NCBI GenBank assembly: GCA_963698255.1
Contig: CAVOQD010000036.1
Location: 62,001-126,000 of the forward strand
Direction of reading: 5' to 3'
DNA: 64,000 nt
Origin: JAWKOK01 sp963698255
GTDB lineage: Bacteria > Chloroflexota > Anaerolineae > Caldilineales > Caldilineaceae
The first letter of the stretch is position 1. Every line of letters starts with the position of its first letter. This document shows positions 9,089 through 18,305 of this stretch, piece after piece. The notes under the pieces were generated by a model. The model did not search any database, was not told the origin of the DNA, and worked only from the letters and a program-made list of their open reading frames with translations. The position numbers were made by a program, and so were the translations under genes.

Positions 9089-10644
9089 TCACGCTGACGC
9101 CGTTGCTTTGTCTGCACACCTGGCTCCGTCGATGGCTGCGGAAACAATGCCCCCGGCATAGCCCGCGCCTTCACCGCAGGGATAGAGGCCGCTGACCGTG
9201 ACATGCTCCAAGGTTTCAGGATGGCGCGGAATGCGCACCGGCGATGACGTGCGCGTCTCCGGTGCGTGGACGATTGCATCGTTGGTCAAAAAGCCGCGCA
9301 TGGTTTTCCCGAATGCCACAAACCCTTCCTGGAGGACAGTGTGGATAAACCCCGGCAGCGCCTGCTCCATTTCTACGGATGTGACGCCCGGCGCGTAGGA
9401 GGTCCGAGGCAGGTCGGCGGAGAGAATGCCCTGAACGAAGTCGCCCAGACGTTGCGCCGGCACAGCCTGGGTTTCGCCGGCCAGCTTCCACGCAGTCTGT
9501 TCGATGGATTGCTGAAAGGCCATGGCCGCCAGCGGACCCCGATCGCCGTAGGGGGCGAAGTCCTGCGGACGCAGCTCTACCACGATGCCCGAGTTGGCCG
9601 TGGATCGGGATCGCTCTGAGGACGACCAGCCATTGGTGACCACTTCGCCTGGCGCCGTCGCGCAGGGCGCCACAACGCCGCCCGGACACATGCAGAACGA
9701 ATAGACCCCTCGACCCTGAATCTGTTTCACAATACTGTAAGACGACGGCGGCAGATAGGGCCCGCGCTCAGGCAGCTTATACTGGATCTGATCAATGGAC
9801 CCCTGCGAATGCTCAACCCGCACGCCCACAGCGATCGGTTTGAGTTCGATGGGGATGCCCTGTCTATACAGCATTTCAAAGATATCGCGGGCGGAATGAC
9901 CCGTGGCCAGGATCACCTTGTTCGCGCTCAACCGTTCGCCATTCGCCGTCTTGACGCCACGAATGGCGCCATCGGCGATGAGCAATTCGGTGACCCGGGT
10001 GTTGAAAAGAATCTGTCCGCCGCTGGGCCAGTATCCGCTCACGCATGGCTGCGATAATCGGAGGCAGTTTATTGGTGCCGATGTGTGGATGTGCATCCAC
10101 CAGGATCTGCTTTGTGGCTCCGAAGCCAACCAGGATTTGCAGCACCGCGTTGACATCGCCCCGCTTTTTGGAACGCGTATACAGCTTGCCGTCTGAGTAC
10201 GTCCCTGCGCCGCCCTCGCCAAAACAGTAGTTGGAGTCGCCATTGACGACACCCTTTGTGTTGATGGCCCTCAGATCCTTGATCCGTTCGCGGACATCCT
10301 TGCCCCGTTCCAACACGATGGGCATGTAGCCGCGCTCCAAACAGCGAAGGGCCGCAAACAATCCGGCCGGGCCGGACCCGACGATGATGATCGGTTCCGC
10401 CCCGCCCACCGATCGATAGTCGGGCAGGTTGACGGGGGTCTCTTCGTACGGGCTACCGACGTAGGCGAGGACTTTCAACTGCAACCGAATCGGCCTGCGA
10501 CGGGCATCAACGGACCGCCGTAGGATTTCAACGTGGGTAAGCTTGTGTTCCGCGATGCCTAACTTGCGGGCCACTTTCGCCGCGCAGCGCCTTCTCATCC
10601 GCCCCGACCTCGGGTGCGACAGCGATGTGCAATTCTTTTTTCAT
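9089..10644 (-). CDS. FAD-dependent dehydrogenase (COG2509-like), two frameshifts
   Basis: This is a flavoprotein of about 517 residues. The start appears to be ATG 10642-10644 (MKKELHIAVAPEV). It has IIIVGSGPAGLFAA for FAD binding, CFGEGGAGTYSDGKLYTR, a middle ATGHSARDIF motif and the C-terminal GEGAGYAGGIVSAAIDG. This motif set is that of the uncharacterised NAD(FAD)-utilising dehydrogenases. The frame breaks near 10586 and near 10035; in each case one extra base accounts for it (CCC for CC at the second). It may be intact in the organism. Its redox substrate is unknown. Confidence 0.8.
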
Positions 10645-10770
10645 TTTTTGAACCACTTAATCCGCAGACTTCACAGCTAGAATCAGCGCGCCCGTACCAC
10701 AAGCGCACAGCACTGCGAATCGTAGTCGTTCACCGATCTGTTTTTCTGAGGCCGATGTAGAAAAAGCTAT

Positions 10771-10846
10771 CCACGAAGGAGCACGTAGATTCACGTAGAT
10801 TCACGAGGGTCAGCCCTTACTTCGTGTTCATTCGTGCTCTTCGTGG
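10771..10846. repeat. Inverted repeat CCACGAA-type
   Basis: CCACGAAGGAGCACG at the left pairs imperfectly with CGTGCTCTTCGTGG at the right. A short direct repeat, GTAGATTCAC, lies within the left half. It could act as a terminator for neither strand in particular. It resembles the hairpin at 15047-15127. Confidence 0.55.
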
Positions 10847-10883
10847 AACACTACTTCTTTGGAATGGCCTGAGTGTCCACACT

Positions 10884-10917
10884 GGTTGTTTTGACTGTCC
10901 GGTTGTTTTGACTGTCC
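10884..10917. repeat. Two tandem 17-base copies
   Basis: GGTTGTTTTGACTGTCC occurs twice in direct succession. Two units only, so not a CRISPR array. Confidence 0.7.
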
Positions 10918-11445
10918 GGCGAAGAATCTCGGCTCGCTGTACCGAGGTCCCTCGTGGGTATCAAAGATCGGCGATGGTTCGCCGTGGACTCATTCAGGCC
11001 TGCTCTGAAGGCAGTCGAAGGGGTGACAGATCGTCTCTCGCTGCGAAGACGGGCTTGTTGATTCGAAGCGGGGCAACGTGACACAACTCGCCCATCATAC
11101 ACTGGTCTGTCACCAGCGAAGAATCTCGTTCTACCTCAAATCGTGAACTGTTGGCTGTTTTGACAATGTCACAGTAGGGTCCTGAGCGGTTGGGGAGCCG
11201 AGACTTGCGAGAGCGGGTGCATGAGTTCTTTCACTTCTTGCCGCGCGGCTATCAACACCTGGCGCCGGGTGGCGCACCGTTTCGCTAACAAGAACGGGTA
11301 GGGAAAGCGCCGTTTTTCCGCTATACTTGCCAGCATCGGTTCTGTACGAGGGGCATCGAACGCCAAGCGCGGTCGACCGCTCAGCAGATCAGCAGTTAAG
11401 ATCTTTCTATTGTCCATTACACGATTTAATACTGGAGGTTCGTAC

Positions 11446-11802
11446 ATGCAGGTTTCCTTTGAAGCAGTAGAGGACGGAAGTTCTTGGATGACCATTGAGG
11501 TCGAGTCGGCGCAGGCAGAGCAGATCGGCAAAGCGGTGGCCCGGCAAGCGTCCATTCCTGGCTTTCGGCCAGGTAGAGCGACTGTGGCAACGGTGATGAG
11601 CAGCTTGTCGCCGGAGGACTTGGCGGCAGCGTTCGAAGCGGTCAGCGAGACCCAGGCAATCATCCAGCAAGCGCTGGAAGAGAGTGATCTCGATTCATCG
11701 GCCGACACGCTGCTTGAAAGCGTGGCGTGGAATCCAATGGTCCTCAAGGTCTCGGTTGCGGGAGAAGAGCCTGAGGAAAAACCAGCGGACGGTGAAGAGT
11801 AA
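11446..11802 (+). CDS. Stand-alone trigger-factor-like N-terminal domain protein
   Basis: This 118-residue soluble protein begins MQVSFEAVEDGSSWMTIEVE and contains ASIPGFRPGRATVATVM. That aligns with the ribosome-binding N domain of trigger factor, including the GFRxGK signature loop (residues about 43-49; Arg-Pro-Gly-Arg here). The family protein has three domains and over 400 residues; here the peptidyl-prolyl isomerase and C-terminal domains are absent. The frame ends cleanly in an acidic tail, so this is not an obvious truncation by error. ATG 11446 follows CTGGAGG. It could be a ribosome-docking accessory protein, but similarity over so short a stretch is modest. Confidence 0.6.
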   Translation: MQVSFEAVEDGSSWMTIEVESAQAEQIGKAVARQASIPGFRPGRATVATVMSSLSPEDLAAAFEAVSETQAIIQQALEESDLDSSADTLLESVAWNPMVLKVSVAGEEPEEKPADGEE

Positions 11803-11834
11803 ACTGTGAGTCTACTGCGAAAGAAAAAGATCAG

Positions 11835-11943
11835 CCACAGATGAACACTGATATACACGGATAGGGTCGGAGAACCACAGATTTGACCTGACAGTACAGG
11901 GGTGGCTCAAAGATCATCCGTGTATATCAGTGTTCATCTGTGG
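11835..11943. repeat. Perfect 28-base inverted repeat, CCACAGATGAACACTG type
   Basis: The 28 bases at 11835-11862 are repeated exactly, inverted, at 11916-11943 around a 53-base loop. This word family is common in intergenic DNA of environmental bacteria. It sits just after 11446-11802 and may terminate it. Confidence 0.8.
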
Positions 11944-12389
11944 CAAATTTACCTTTTTGCAGTGGAGTAGACCCTGGCTTTGGCCTGACGACCGAAGTAT
12001 CGTGGCCAGGGCGTGAGCTGTCGCATGCTCAAGCCGGCGATGTCATGGGCATCGCCGGCCCTTTGGCCCATGGCTGGATTGCGGCGAGAGTGCGGCATTG
12101 TGGCGGTGATGGGAGCGACCAATGCCATGCAGCGCGTAACACTTGTTGCCCAAAGGCTTGGAAAAGATGCGCTACAATGGATTGCCGGCGCCGGGCAAAC
12201 ACAACCGACTGGCCCAAGCCAAATTCCTACTTTTTAGGACAACGGCCACACTGGGTCGCATTGCACCCTGTTGCTGTCGGCTAGATCATTGGCTACAATG
12301 AGGACGCTCGGATGGTGGTCTTGGGCATCCCGAAACCACGGCTACAAGACTGAAATTCCATAGACAGCTTGGTCCCACCGGCTTACTTC
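11944..12389. other. Intergenic, nothing recognised
   Basis: No reading frame here has protein-like character. Two TACAAT boxes (near 12174 and 12294) look like -10 elements, but neither leads to a supported gene. Confidence 0.4.
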
Positions 12390-12466
12390 AACACGGATTA
12401 TGCGGCGGCGGCAACCGGGCTTGGTGACACCTTGATTCTCTTCACGCCGCATAATCCTTATTCGTT
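12390..12466 (+). other. attC-like integron recombination site 1
   Basis: AAC at 12390-12392 and GTT at 12464-12466 bound a hairpin whose arms share a perfect 13-base stem, GGATTATGCGGCG (12395-12407) with its complement at 12445-12457. Small mismatched spacers sit beside AAC/GTT. This is the layout of a short attC site, although the outer core bases fit the consensus only loosely. The next gene begins 55 bases after GTT in cassette orientation. Confidence 0.5.
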
Positions 12467-12520
12467 GGCGGGCTGTCAACGTCACACAAGATATGTATCG
12501 TCACTGAATCGACATTCGAC

Positions 12521-13177
12521 ATGGATATTGCAAATTTCCTCAATTTTCTGAACTCATACGCAAACCTCGTCCTCGTCATTGTTACAAGTGTATATGTGGT
12601 TTTGACATGGAGAATGGTTCGCGAGATGCGTCAGGCAAGAGAAGCCGAACTAGTACCGCACATGATCGCGAGTCTTGAGCAATACGGACAGACTTATGCG
12701 AAAATACGCCTTGCGAATGCGGGACAGGGACCAGCGCTCTCCGTAAGCGCCAACATCTCAGTCAAACCCCAAAACGATGAGCTCACTCGTAGATGGAACC
12801 ATCCTGCAATGGCATCAGAGTCGGTGATGGACTTCCTTATGCCGTCGAAAAATAGACAAGGCACTATCCCAACCCTGCGGCAACTTACCGAGGAATACGA
12901 GTCAATTGTAGTCGCTATCAGCTGGGAAAGTGCATTTGGTCGCAAATACAATCGAAAATTTGAGTACAGTCTTGAGGAACTAATGGCAGGCTGGTATGAA
13001 TCTGGCCAGTTGATTCCACCAGACGAAATTCCAGTTCAGTTCAAGAACATTCACAAGGAATTGGGAAACATCAATAAGTCTGTGCGAGATATCTCTAAGG
13101 AGATGAAGCGCGTCACTCAAGAACTAGCGAAATCATCAACAGAATTCGGCAATGACAATTCAGACGCAGCAAAGTAG
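12521..13177 (+). CDS. Hypothetical membrane-anchored protein in a cassette-like unit
   Basis: This 218-residue protein has one N-terminal membrane segment (about 12-29, ANLVLVIVTSVYVVLTWRMV). A soluble domain follows with a beta-rich middle and a coiled-coil tail (about 175-210, NIHKELGNINKSVRDISKEM). It recalls single-pass proteins often seen as orphan genes on mobile DNA; I do not recognise a named family. GC is clearly lower than in neighbouring genes. It lies between two attC-like sites on the same strand, which suggests a captured integron cassette. Confidence 0.7.
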   Translation: MDIANFLNFLNSYANLVLVIVTSVYVVLTWRMVREMRQAREAELVPHMIASLEQYGQTYAKIRLANAGQGPALSVSANISVKPQNDELTRRWNHPAMASESVMDFLMPSKNRQGTIPTLRQLTEEYESIVVAISWESAFGRKYNRKFEYSLEELMAGWYESGQLIPPDEIPVQFKNIHKELGNINKSVRDISKEMKRVTQELAKSSTEFGNDNSDAAK

Positions 13178-13268
13178 AGGATGAGTTTGTTAGGATCCGC
13201 GGTGCTGCAACCAAAAACATCTGGAAGCAGAGTCTTCATAGCACCGTTTTGGGTCAAGTTCCAAGCCC

Positions 13269-13393
13269 GCTAACCAAAAGTAGAGCCGATCGGCGGGATC
13301 AAGGGGCAAACTGAGTTGTCGGCACGTTTCAACGGGTCTGGTTCACGACGTTGGCCGCTCGCTTTCCCGCCGGCGGCTCATCTGGTTGTTAGC
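13269..13393 (+). other. attC-like integron recombination site 2
   Basis: The left core GCTAAC (13269-13274) and right core GTTAGC (13388-13393) are exact complements. The inner arms align as AGAGCCGATCGGCGGGA against TGAGCCGCCGGCGGGA (right side inverted), with one unpaired base. This matches the extrahelical-base design of attC sites, with a variable centre. Length is about 125 bases, within the attC range. The next gene starts 14 bases downstream. Confidence 0.7.
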
Positions 13394-13407
13394 TTTACAA
13401 GGAAAGT

Positions 13408-13953
13408 ATGTCTCACCAAATCTATTACGGTTCAATCGAGGAAGATTTATTACTTCTTGAGCAAATCGTTCATGGTAGTCGAGCGATGGTTGAGTATTAC
13501 CAATCTGTTTTAGACACTTCAAAAGAACGTGATATCAGTCTTTCAGAATTTGAAGGTGCGCTTATTGGCTACGAAGGATTTTTGGAAGCATCGGTTAGTG
13601 ACTATTTGATTAGATGTGCAAGTAGAACTCGAATCATTCAAGATACCAATGAATTCAAAACAGATGATTCAGAATACAGCCCTGATAAGGAATCTTTTGA
13701 ACGGTATTCGGGAGTTGCAAGGTGCCTAGACGGTAAAGTTAAATTGTCTATTCGCGAATGCTGTAACAAAATCATCCATGCAAAAGATGTCAGTTTCATA
13801 TTCGTTGAGCTTGAAAGCGGTATAGGTCGATATTGGAATGGTGTTTGTGCGTTAAAGGGTGATATGCATGGGAAGCCTTGGCATATCGAAATAGATGTTA
13901 AAAAATGGGTTTTGGCGATGAAATTTTATTACGCTGTCATCATCGAGTTGTAA
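13408..13953 (+). CDS. Hypothetical protein in a cassette-like unit
   Basis: This 181-residue soluble protein begins MSHQIYYGSIEEDLLLLEQI at an ATG preceded by ACAAGGAAAG. Helical in the first half, it contains RECCNKIIHAKDVSF and ends in alternating hydrophobic residues. I do not recognise a family. GC is about 40 percent by eye, far below the flanks, and the start lies 14 bases after the attC-like core. This is what a gene cassette looks like. The far end carries a small inverted-repeat element instead of a recognisable attC. Confidence 0.7.
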   Translation: MSHQIYYGSIEEDLLLLEQIVHGSRAMVEYYQSVLDTSKERDISLSEFEGALIGYEGFLEASVSDYLIRCASRTRIIQDTNEFKTDDSEYSPDKESFERYSGVARCLDGKVKLSIRECCNKIIHAKDVSFIFVELESGIGRYWNGVCALKGDMHGKPWHIEIDVKKWVLAMKFYYAVIIEL

Positions 13954-13954
13954 G

Positions 13955-14052
13955 TGAGCGTCCGAAAATAAGTTCGTAGTGACGGCTGAAGCCGTCCAGA
14001 CCGCTAAAGCGGTTACTACAAACGAAACCGGGAACTTGTTTCTGGACGCTCA
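13955..14052. mobile_element. MITE-like element with TGAGCGTCC termini
   Basis: The left terminus TGAGCGTCCGAAAATAAGTT (13955-13974) pairs with the right terminus at 14033-14052 with three mismatches. Between them lies a second palindrome (GTAGTGACGGCTGAAGCCGT and GCTAAAGCGGTTACTAC). It is about 98 bases with no coding content, and sits two bases after the stop of 13408-13953. Confidence 0.65.
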
Positions 14053-14225
14053 CATAGTGTACGCTGCCACTTGCTACTTGATAGGCGCCCCAATTGACTT
14101 GACCCTTACTATCTGCACAGGTAAGCCCCCAACCAGACTGGCGTGGGACACAAATCGCCACCTCCGGCACAGCTACTGTCCCGTGTCGCGTACCTACATA
14201 CTTCAACCAAAGAGGAGCAACCACG

Positions 14226-14714
14226 ATGAACCCACTACCGGCCTATCGCTATGGCGCGGCACGCACCATGGTCCATCTGCATGGCCAATATCTACAGGAC
14301 GCCTTGGTCGCATGGCGCGCCTCCAAAGCGGCGGCCATCACGTTGCCTGAGACAGACAATCCAGCCTATGAGTCGCTGGAAACGCTGCTGCGCCATATGC
14401 TGTCGGCTGCCCGCGGCTACATGGTCTGGATGTGTTACAAGCTGGAACTGCCGGACCCGCAGATCAGGGAGGTCCCGTCGCTGGAGACGATTGAGGCTGA
14501 GGCCGAAGGCTATCTGGCCCACATCATCGACCGCTGGGCACTGCCCCTGGCCGAGGTCGACGAGGATCGCTTCTACCGGCCCGAATACCGGTCAAACTGG
14601 GGTGTGCTCTATTGCGTGGACGCCATGCTGGAACATGCGGTGATGCACGCCATTCAACATCGGCTTCAGCTTGAGGAGTTGGTCGAGGAGCAAGCCGAAC
14701 CGCGTTCCAAGTAA
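14226..14714 (+). CDS. DinB-like protein
   Basis: This 162-residue helical-bundle protein has histidines in MVHLHGQ, LLRHML and EHAVMHAIQHRLQLEELVE, as expected for the metal site of the DinB/YfiT superfamily. Family members include thiol-dependent transferases and many of unknown function. AGAGGAG precedes ATG 14226. A shortened relative with the centre missing lies at 28431-28565. The PPOX pseudogene begins 9 bases downstream, so the two were probably one operon. Confidence 0.75.
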   Translation: MNPLPAYRYGAARTMVHLHGQYLQDALVAWRASKAAAITLPETDNPAYESLETLLRHMLSAARGYMVWMCYKLELPDPQIREVPSLETIEAEAEGYLAHIIDRWALPLAEVDEDRFYRPEYRSNWGVLYCVDAMLEHAVMHAIQHRLQLEELVEEQAEPRSK

Positions 14715-14723
14715 GGAGATCTC

Positions 14724-15030
14724 ATGCCTACGCCGCAACCGATTGCGGAAGCTTTTCATGAACTATTGGCCCGCCCTGTGCTGATGTCGCTAGGCGCCCG
14801 CTGTCTCGCTCATCATCCTCGACCCCGACAACAAGGAGCGTTGGCTGGCTGTGCGCGGGACCGTGGTCGAGATGACCGACGACGTGGATCGCGAGCACGC
14901 AAACGCCTTGGCAATGAAATACATGGGTACGCCCGAGTTTGGCGCGCCGCCCGAAGAGTTGCGTGTGCGGTTCAAGATCTGCCCCGAGCACGTCGTAGCC
15001 GCCGAGATCTACGCCCCGCCGCCCAAATGA
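14724..15030 (+). pseudogene. PPOX-family (pyridoxamine oxidase-like) gene with internal deletion
   Basis: An AAGGAG site and ATG 14724 lead into EAFHELLARPVLMSLG, the usual first helix and strand of short F420/FMN-dependent PPOX proteins. The frame then breaks near 14796. The other frame resumes at SLIILDPDNKERWLAVRG and runs to AAEIYAPPPK and a stop at 15028-15030. Family members carry about 50 residues between these two parts, covering the flavin or F420 site. They are missing here, so this is not a simple one-base error and the product should not work. Confidence 0.75.
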
Positions 15031-15046
15031 GGTGATATGCCAAACT

Positions 15047-15127
15047 GCAAGAACCACGAATTTCACAAATTGCACGAATTTTCTCAGTGATGCAATTCGT
15101 GAAATTCGTGCCATTCGTGGTTCTTGC
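15047..15127. terminator. Long imperfect hairpin between convergent genes
   Basis: GCAAGAACCACGAA at 15047 pairs exactly with TTCGTGGTTCTTGC ending 15127, and inner arms pair partly. It lies between convergent genes and could end transcription from both sides. It is of the dispersed CACGAATT repeat type. Confidence 0.55.
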
Positions 15128-15154
15128 AACAGAGTTATCTATGGCAAAGAAGGT

Positions 15155-16261
15155 TCACAAGGTCGCTTCAATCAAGTCCTCTACGGGAACGATCGCAAGG
15201 TCAATCTCGTTGCGGACCGTGGTGGTGAAAACGACGTACGGTCGTTGCAGCAGAAGCGCGGGTGCGGGTCGATGTGGTAGTGGCGGCCGGCATAGTCGGT
15301 GCGCTCAGCATGCTCGGCCAGGACGATGATCTTGCCGGTGTCGCGATTCATGAAGTGGACGGTCGAGGCGCAGCCGCGGAAGAAGCCGTTGTTGGAATCG
15401 CCGACGATCAGCCGGCCGTCGCGGCTGCTGTGCGAATGCCAGCACTGCCGCGGGAAGGCGATTCGCTCGACCTCGCCGTCGGCGACCCGCACCCGCCATG
15501 TTTCATTGTTGTTGCCGACGTCGACGCACCAGACATGTTCCCCGTCGGCGTCCCACCACTCGTGGGAGACAAAGCGCGGCTCGCGCAGGATCGGGCGCGG
15601 CTCGCCGCCGCGCGTGATCAGTCCAGAGCCGGTTGGTGATGGGGAAGCGTAGCCCCGTGATCGGGTCGCTGTGAAACTCCTGGGCAAAGAGCACGGTGTC
15701 GGGATCGGTCGGGCTGAACTGGGCGTGGTTGTGGCAGCGGTCGAAACGCCACCAGGGCTGAAACGGACCGCCGTCCAGCGGGAGACTGCCGAATATGTGC
15801 GCCAGTCCCACGTTGGCATCGATGAAAAACTCGTTGCCGTCGGCGGAACGGGTCAGATGGGTGGCCAAGTTGGCGACGCTCCGCCCCCCGACCATCTCGG
15901 GCGGGAGTTGATTGACAAAGACCGGCACGTCCTCCACGCGCGGCCCCCGCCGCCACACGGCCGGCCCTTCGCACCAGAACACATCGCCGGTGTCCGGATC
16001 GACATACGCGCCCGCCGCATTCGTCTCCGGGAAATGACGCACGGTCTGGTCGACGAAATCGATCACGGCCAGTGTCCGGTGCAGCGCCGGCGGAAAGGCG
16101 CAGTAGAACCAGAGATAGCGGCCGTCGGCGCTCATCGAGTCGTTGACGAAATAGAACCCCTGCTGCACCGGCGCCACTCTGCGCGTCAGCACGTGGATCG
16201 TCACGCCCGACTCGGGATGGGTGACGGGGGTGAACAGGTCGCTGTCGTTGAAGTTGATCAT
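15155..16261 (-). pseudogene. Oligogalacturonate-lyase-like beta-propeller protein, two frameshifts
   Basis: This protein of about 368 residues reads as a seven-bladed propeller with paired His motifs. These are CHNHAQFSPTDPDTVLFAQE, SHEWWDADGEHVWCVD, CWHSHSSRDG and HYHIDPHPRF, as in oligogalacturonate lyase, which degrades pectin fragments in the cytoplasm with a metal ion. Start ATG 16261 follows AAGGCGG; an upstream in-frame ATG at 16288 would overlap the preceding gene. The frame breaks near 15632 (one extra base) and near 15236 (one missing base), after which VVFTTTVRNEIDLAIVP continues to a stop at 15155-15157. Probably whole in the cell, since both breaks are single-base. Confidence 0.65.
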
Positions 16262-16284
16262 GGTGTTGTCCGCCTTGTCTTTTT

Positions 16285-17365
16285 TCAATCAGCCGTCAAC
16301 AAGCCAGGCTTTCTGGTCCGAAAATTGGGAATCCGGTGAAATGTCAGGTAATTTGCATCATGGGCGCGGTATGCGCCGCCGAGACCATCGTCATAGGCCG
16401 TGCGGCTGGCAAAGATGATATCCTCACCGTCGAACTGCCAATCGATGTACTGCCATGCAACGTTCTCCGCGTCCGGATGGTAGAGAAGGGGCGAGACAAC
16501 CGTCCAGTTACTGAGATTTTCGGAGGCAATCAGCACCAGGTTGTTGCGGTGCGCACTGGGATCGGTCTGTTTGCTCACGATTGACCAGTAGCGGGATGTC
16601 GGCGCATCGAAGCGGATCGTGAACTTCACGCCGCCGCCGGGGAAATCGATGATGTCGCGTTCGCGATCGTGGAAGAGTGACAGGCCGTCTTCAGAAACAT
16701 GGGTGATTGCCGCTCGGTCATCGCCTTGTCCGTTGGTGCGCAGAATGTTCACCAACTCGCCTTGCGGGCGTCACAACAACGTTACCTTCGATCCATTGAC
16801 TTTGGGACCAAGCATGCTTGAACGGTCTGCTGAACTGCCAGTTGTCGGCATTCAACAGATCGGAGTCAATCGGCGCTGAGATGACGATAGCGGCCCAATT
16901 GGGCCGTTCACCCTCCGCGATTTCGAAGGATCGCCAGAGACGGCCGCGAAAAACAACCATGCTACAGGGCGCGCAATGATAGTCGCCTTTGCGCAAAAGG
17001 CCAGTCGTCGGGGCATCCGGTTCGGTCCACGTCCGGCCGCCATCGTCTGAACGACGGATGAGGACGTCCCCGTATTCATGCCGGACGCCGAGGATGTAGA
17101 GCAGCTCGTTGTGAACAAAGAGTTGGCCCCAAAACAGAGGCGTGATATCCGCTATTTTCCGCCACGTTTTTCCTCTGTCCGCTGACGAGAAGACGACGGA
17201 AGCGGGACACGTTTCGTGGTCGGCATTTGGGCCGAAGAAATCATGCGATGCCAGATAGGCCCCGTCCGGCAGAACGACAATACTCGGAGAACCCACATAG
17301 CGACCGGAAGAAGCAGGAGAATGATTGATAACGACGCCAGGCACGTTTGAGTGATTGGGGATCAT
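16285..17365 (-). CDS. Sialidase-like (BNR repeat) glycosidase, one frameshift
   Basis: This is a protein of about 360 residues with two clear Asp-box motifs, SSADRGKTW and RSDDGGRTW, and the pattern of a six-bladed exo-sialidase-type propeller. It has no signal peptide, so it may act on imported sugars. ATG 17365 is followed by IPNHSNVPGVVINHSPASSG. The frame changes near 16768 because of one extra A, after which GELVNILRTNGQG continues. It lies 23 bases upstream of the lyase-like gene in the same direction, so the pair is likely one operon for an acidic polysaccharide. True sialidase activity is not proven by these motifs. Confidence 0.7.
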
Positions 17366-17385
17366 TTCCTCACCTGTGAGTATTT

Positions 17386-17575
17386 AGTGCGCACGCCCTT
17401 CGCGCGCACTAGTACAGGTTGGCACGAATGATCATACACGCTGCGGCGCCGGCTCTCGGCCCCCAGCCCCCAATCCTGGGGGAGGCTCTGCACGCTTTTG
17501 CTAAGCTGGAGCCAAGCGTTCCCCCCAAGGTTGGGGGGTTAGGGGGGCGCCGACGCGCCATGCATCATCTGTACG
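17386..17575. repeat. Cluster of intergenic inverted repeats
   Basis: AGTGCGCACGCCCTTCGCGC (17386-17405) is a third arm of the repeat at 31-120. Beyond it, CCCCCAGCCCCCAATCCTGG (17461 on) pairs imperfectly with CCCCCAAGGTTGGGGGG near 17523, inside a wider pair (GATCATACACGCTGCGGCGC and GCGCCGACGCGCCATGCATC). No coding content appears between 17366 and 17684. Confidence 0.5.
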
Positions 17576-17684
17576 CCTTTTCACGCCACGCTGTACTAGG
17601 GATAACATACAAGTGCGGCCACGCCCATGGCCGGCGTCGATGCCCTGCACCCCCCCAGACGTGGCCGCTTTTGCGTTTGCTCAG

Positions 17685-18071
17685 CTATGCAGCGCCTTTG
17701 TCTTTGAGCGGGGAGAGTTTCCAGCGCCCGTAGCCCACGAAACCGACCAGCGCCATCAAGATAACGTTGCCGAAGATATTCGTGATCTCACCTTGGCTGA
17801 GGTGATAGACCACCGCGCCGACCATGACGAGGACCAGCCCGAGTGCGGCCAGTGGCGTCAAGCGGGTCTGGATGCCGGTGAGGCCGGGCAGGATGAGGCC
17901 CAGTCCGCCCAGGATCTCCGCTGTGCCGCTGATCCAATGCAACATCGGGGATAGCTCATACATCCAGGCCATCGGCTCGGGCAATCCGGGCGGCACGATG
18001 AAATGCAGGACGCCTATGGCGATGAAGTAAATGCCGAGCACCCATTGTAAAACCCACAAGAGTTTGTTCAT
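17685..18071 (-). CDS. DoxX family membrane protein
   Basis: This 128-residue protein begins MNKLLWVLQWVLGIYFIAIG with an AAGGAGATT site before ATG 18071. A longer in-frame start at 18143 lacks such a site. Four membrane segments are visible, with the DoxX-type LGGLGLILPGL between the second and third. Family members are linked to thiosulfate:quinone oxidoreductase or to respiratory stress, but many are unassigned. It stands alone on the minus strand. Confidence 0.8.
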   Translation of the reverse strand: MNKLLWVLQWVLGIYFIAIGVLHFIVPPGLPEPMAWMYELSPMLHWISGTAEILGGLGLILPGLTGIQTRLTPLAALGLVLVMVGAVVYHLSQGEITNIFGNVILMALVGFVGYGRWKLSPLKDKGAA

Positions 18072-18305
18072 GTGCTGCAATCTCCTTTCAATGATTGGGA
18101 ATCGGTTGCCAGGTGGAGTATAGCACGCATCGACCGGCCGCAAAACCCGAAAACCGTCCTTGCCGGCTTGGCGAAGTGCCAGGCCGTCGAGAAGCCCTGG
18201 ACAGGGTGGTTCCCGGACTCGTGGATATGACAGGTACGAAAGCTCGGCCGGCTCGGCGTCAACTGCGTCGTCACTCCAATAGCCTGCCAGCGATAAACAT
18301 GCCTC

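Larger units (their letters stand above)
10645..11445. other. Long intergenic stretch with repeats
   Basis: I see no gene with coding character. The region holds an inverted repeat (10771-10846), a 17-base tandem duplication (10884-10917), and repeat words such as GAAGAATCTCGG that recall the element at 39.8 kb. The last 100 bases contain CGCTATACTTG near 11320, a possible -10 box for the downstream gene. Confidence 0.5.

Noticed and set aside
10884..10917. Possible CRISPR start from a 17-base repeated unit
   Set aside because: Only two units, directly abutting and with no spacer.
13177..13268. A third attC-like core (GTTAGGA near 13190)
   Set aside because: No matching AAC arm or hairpin could be found around it.
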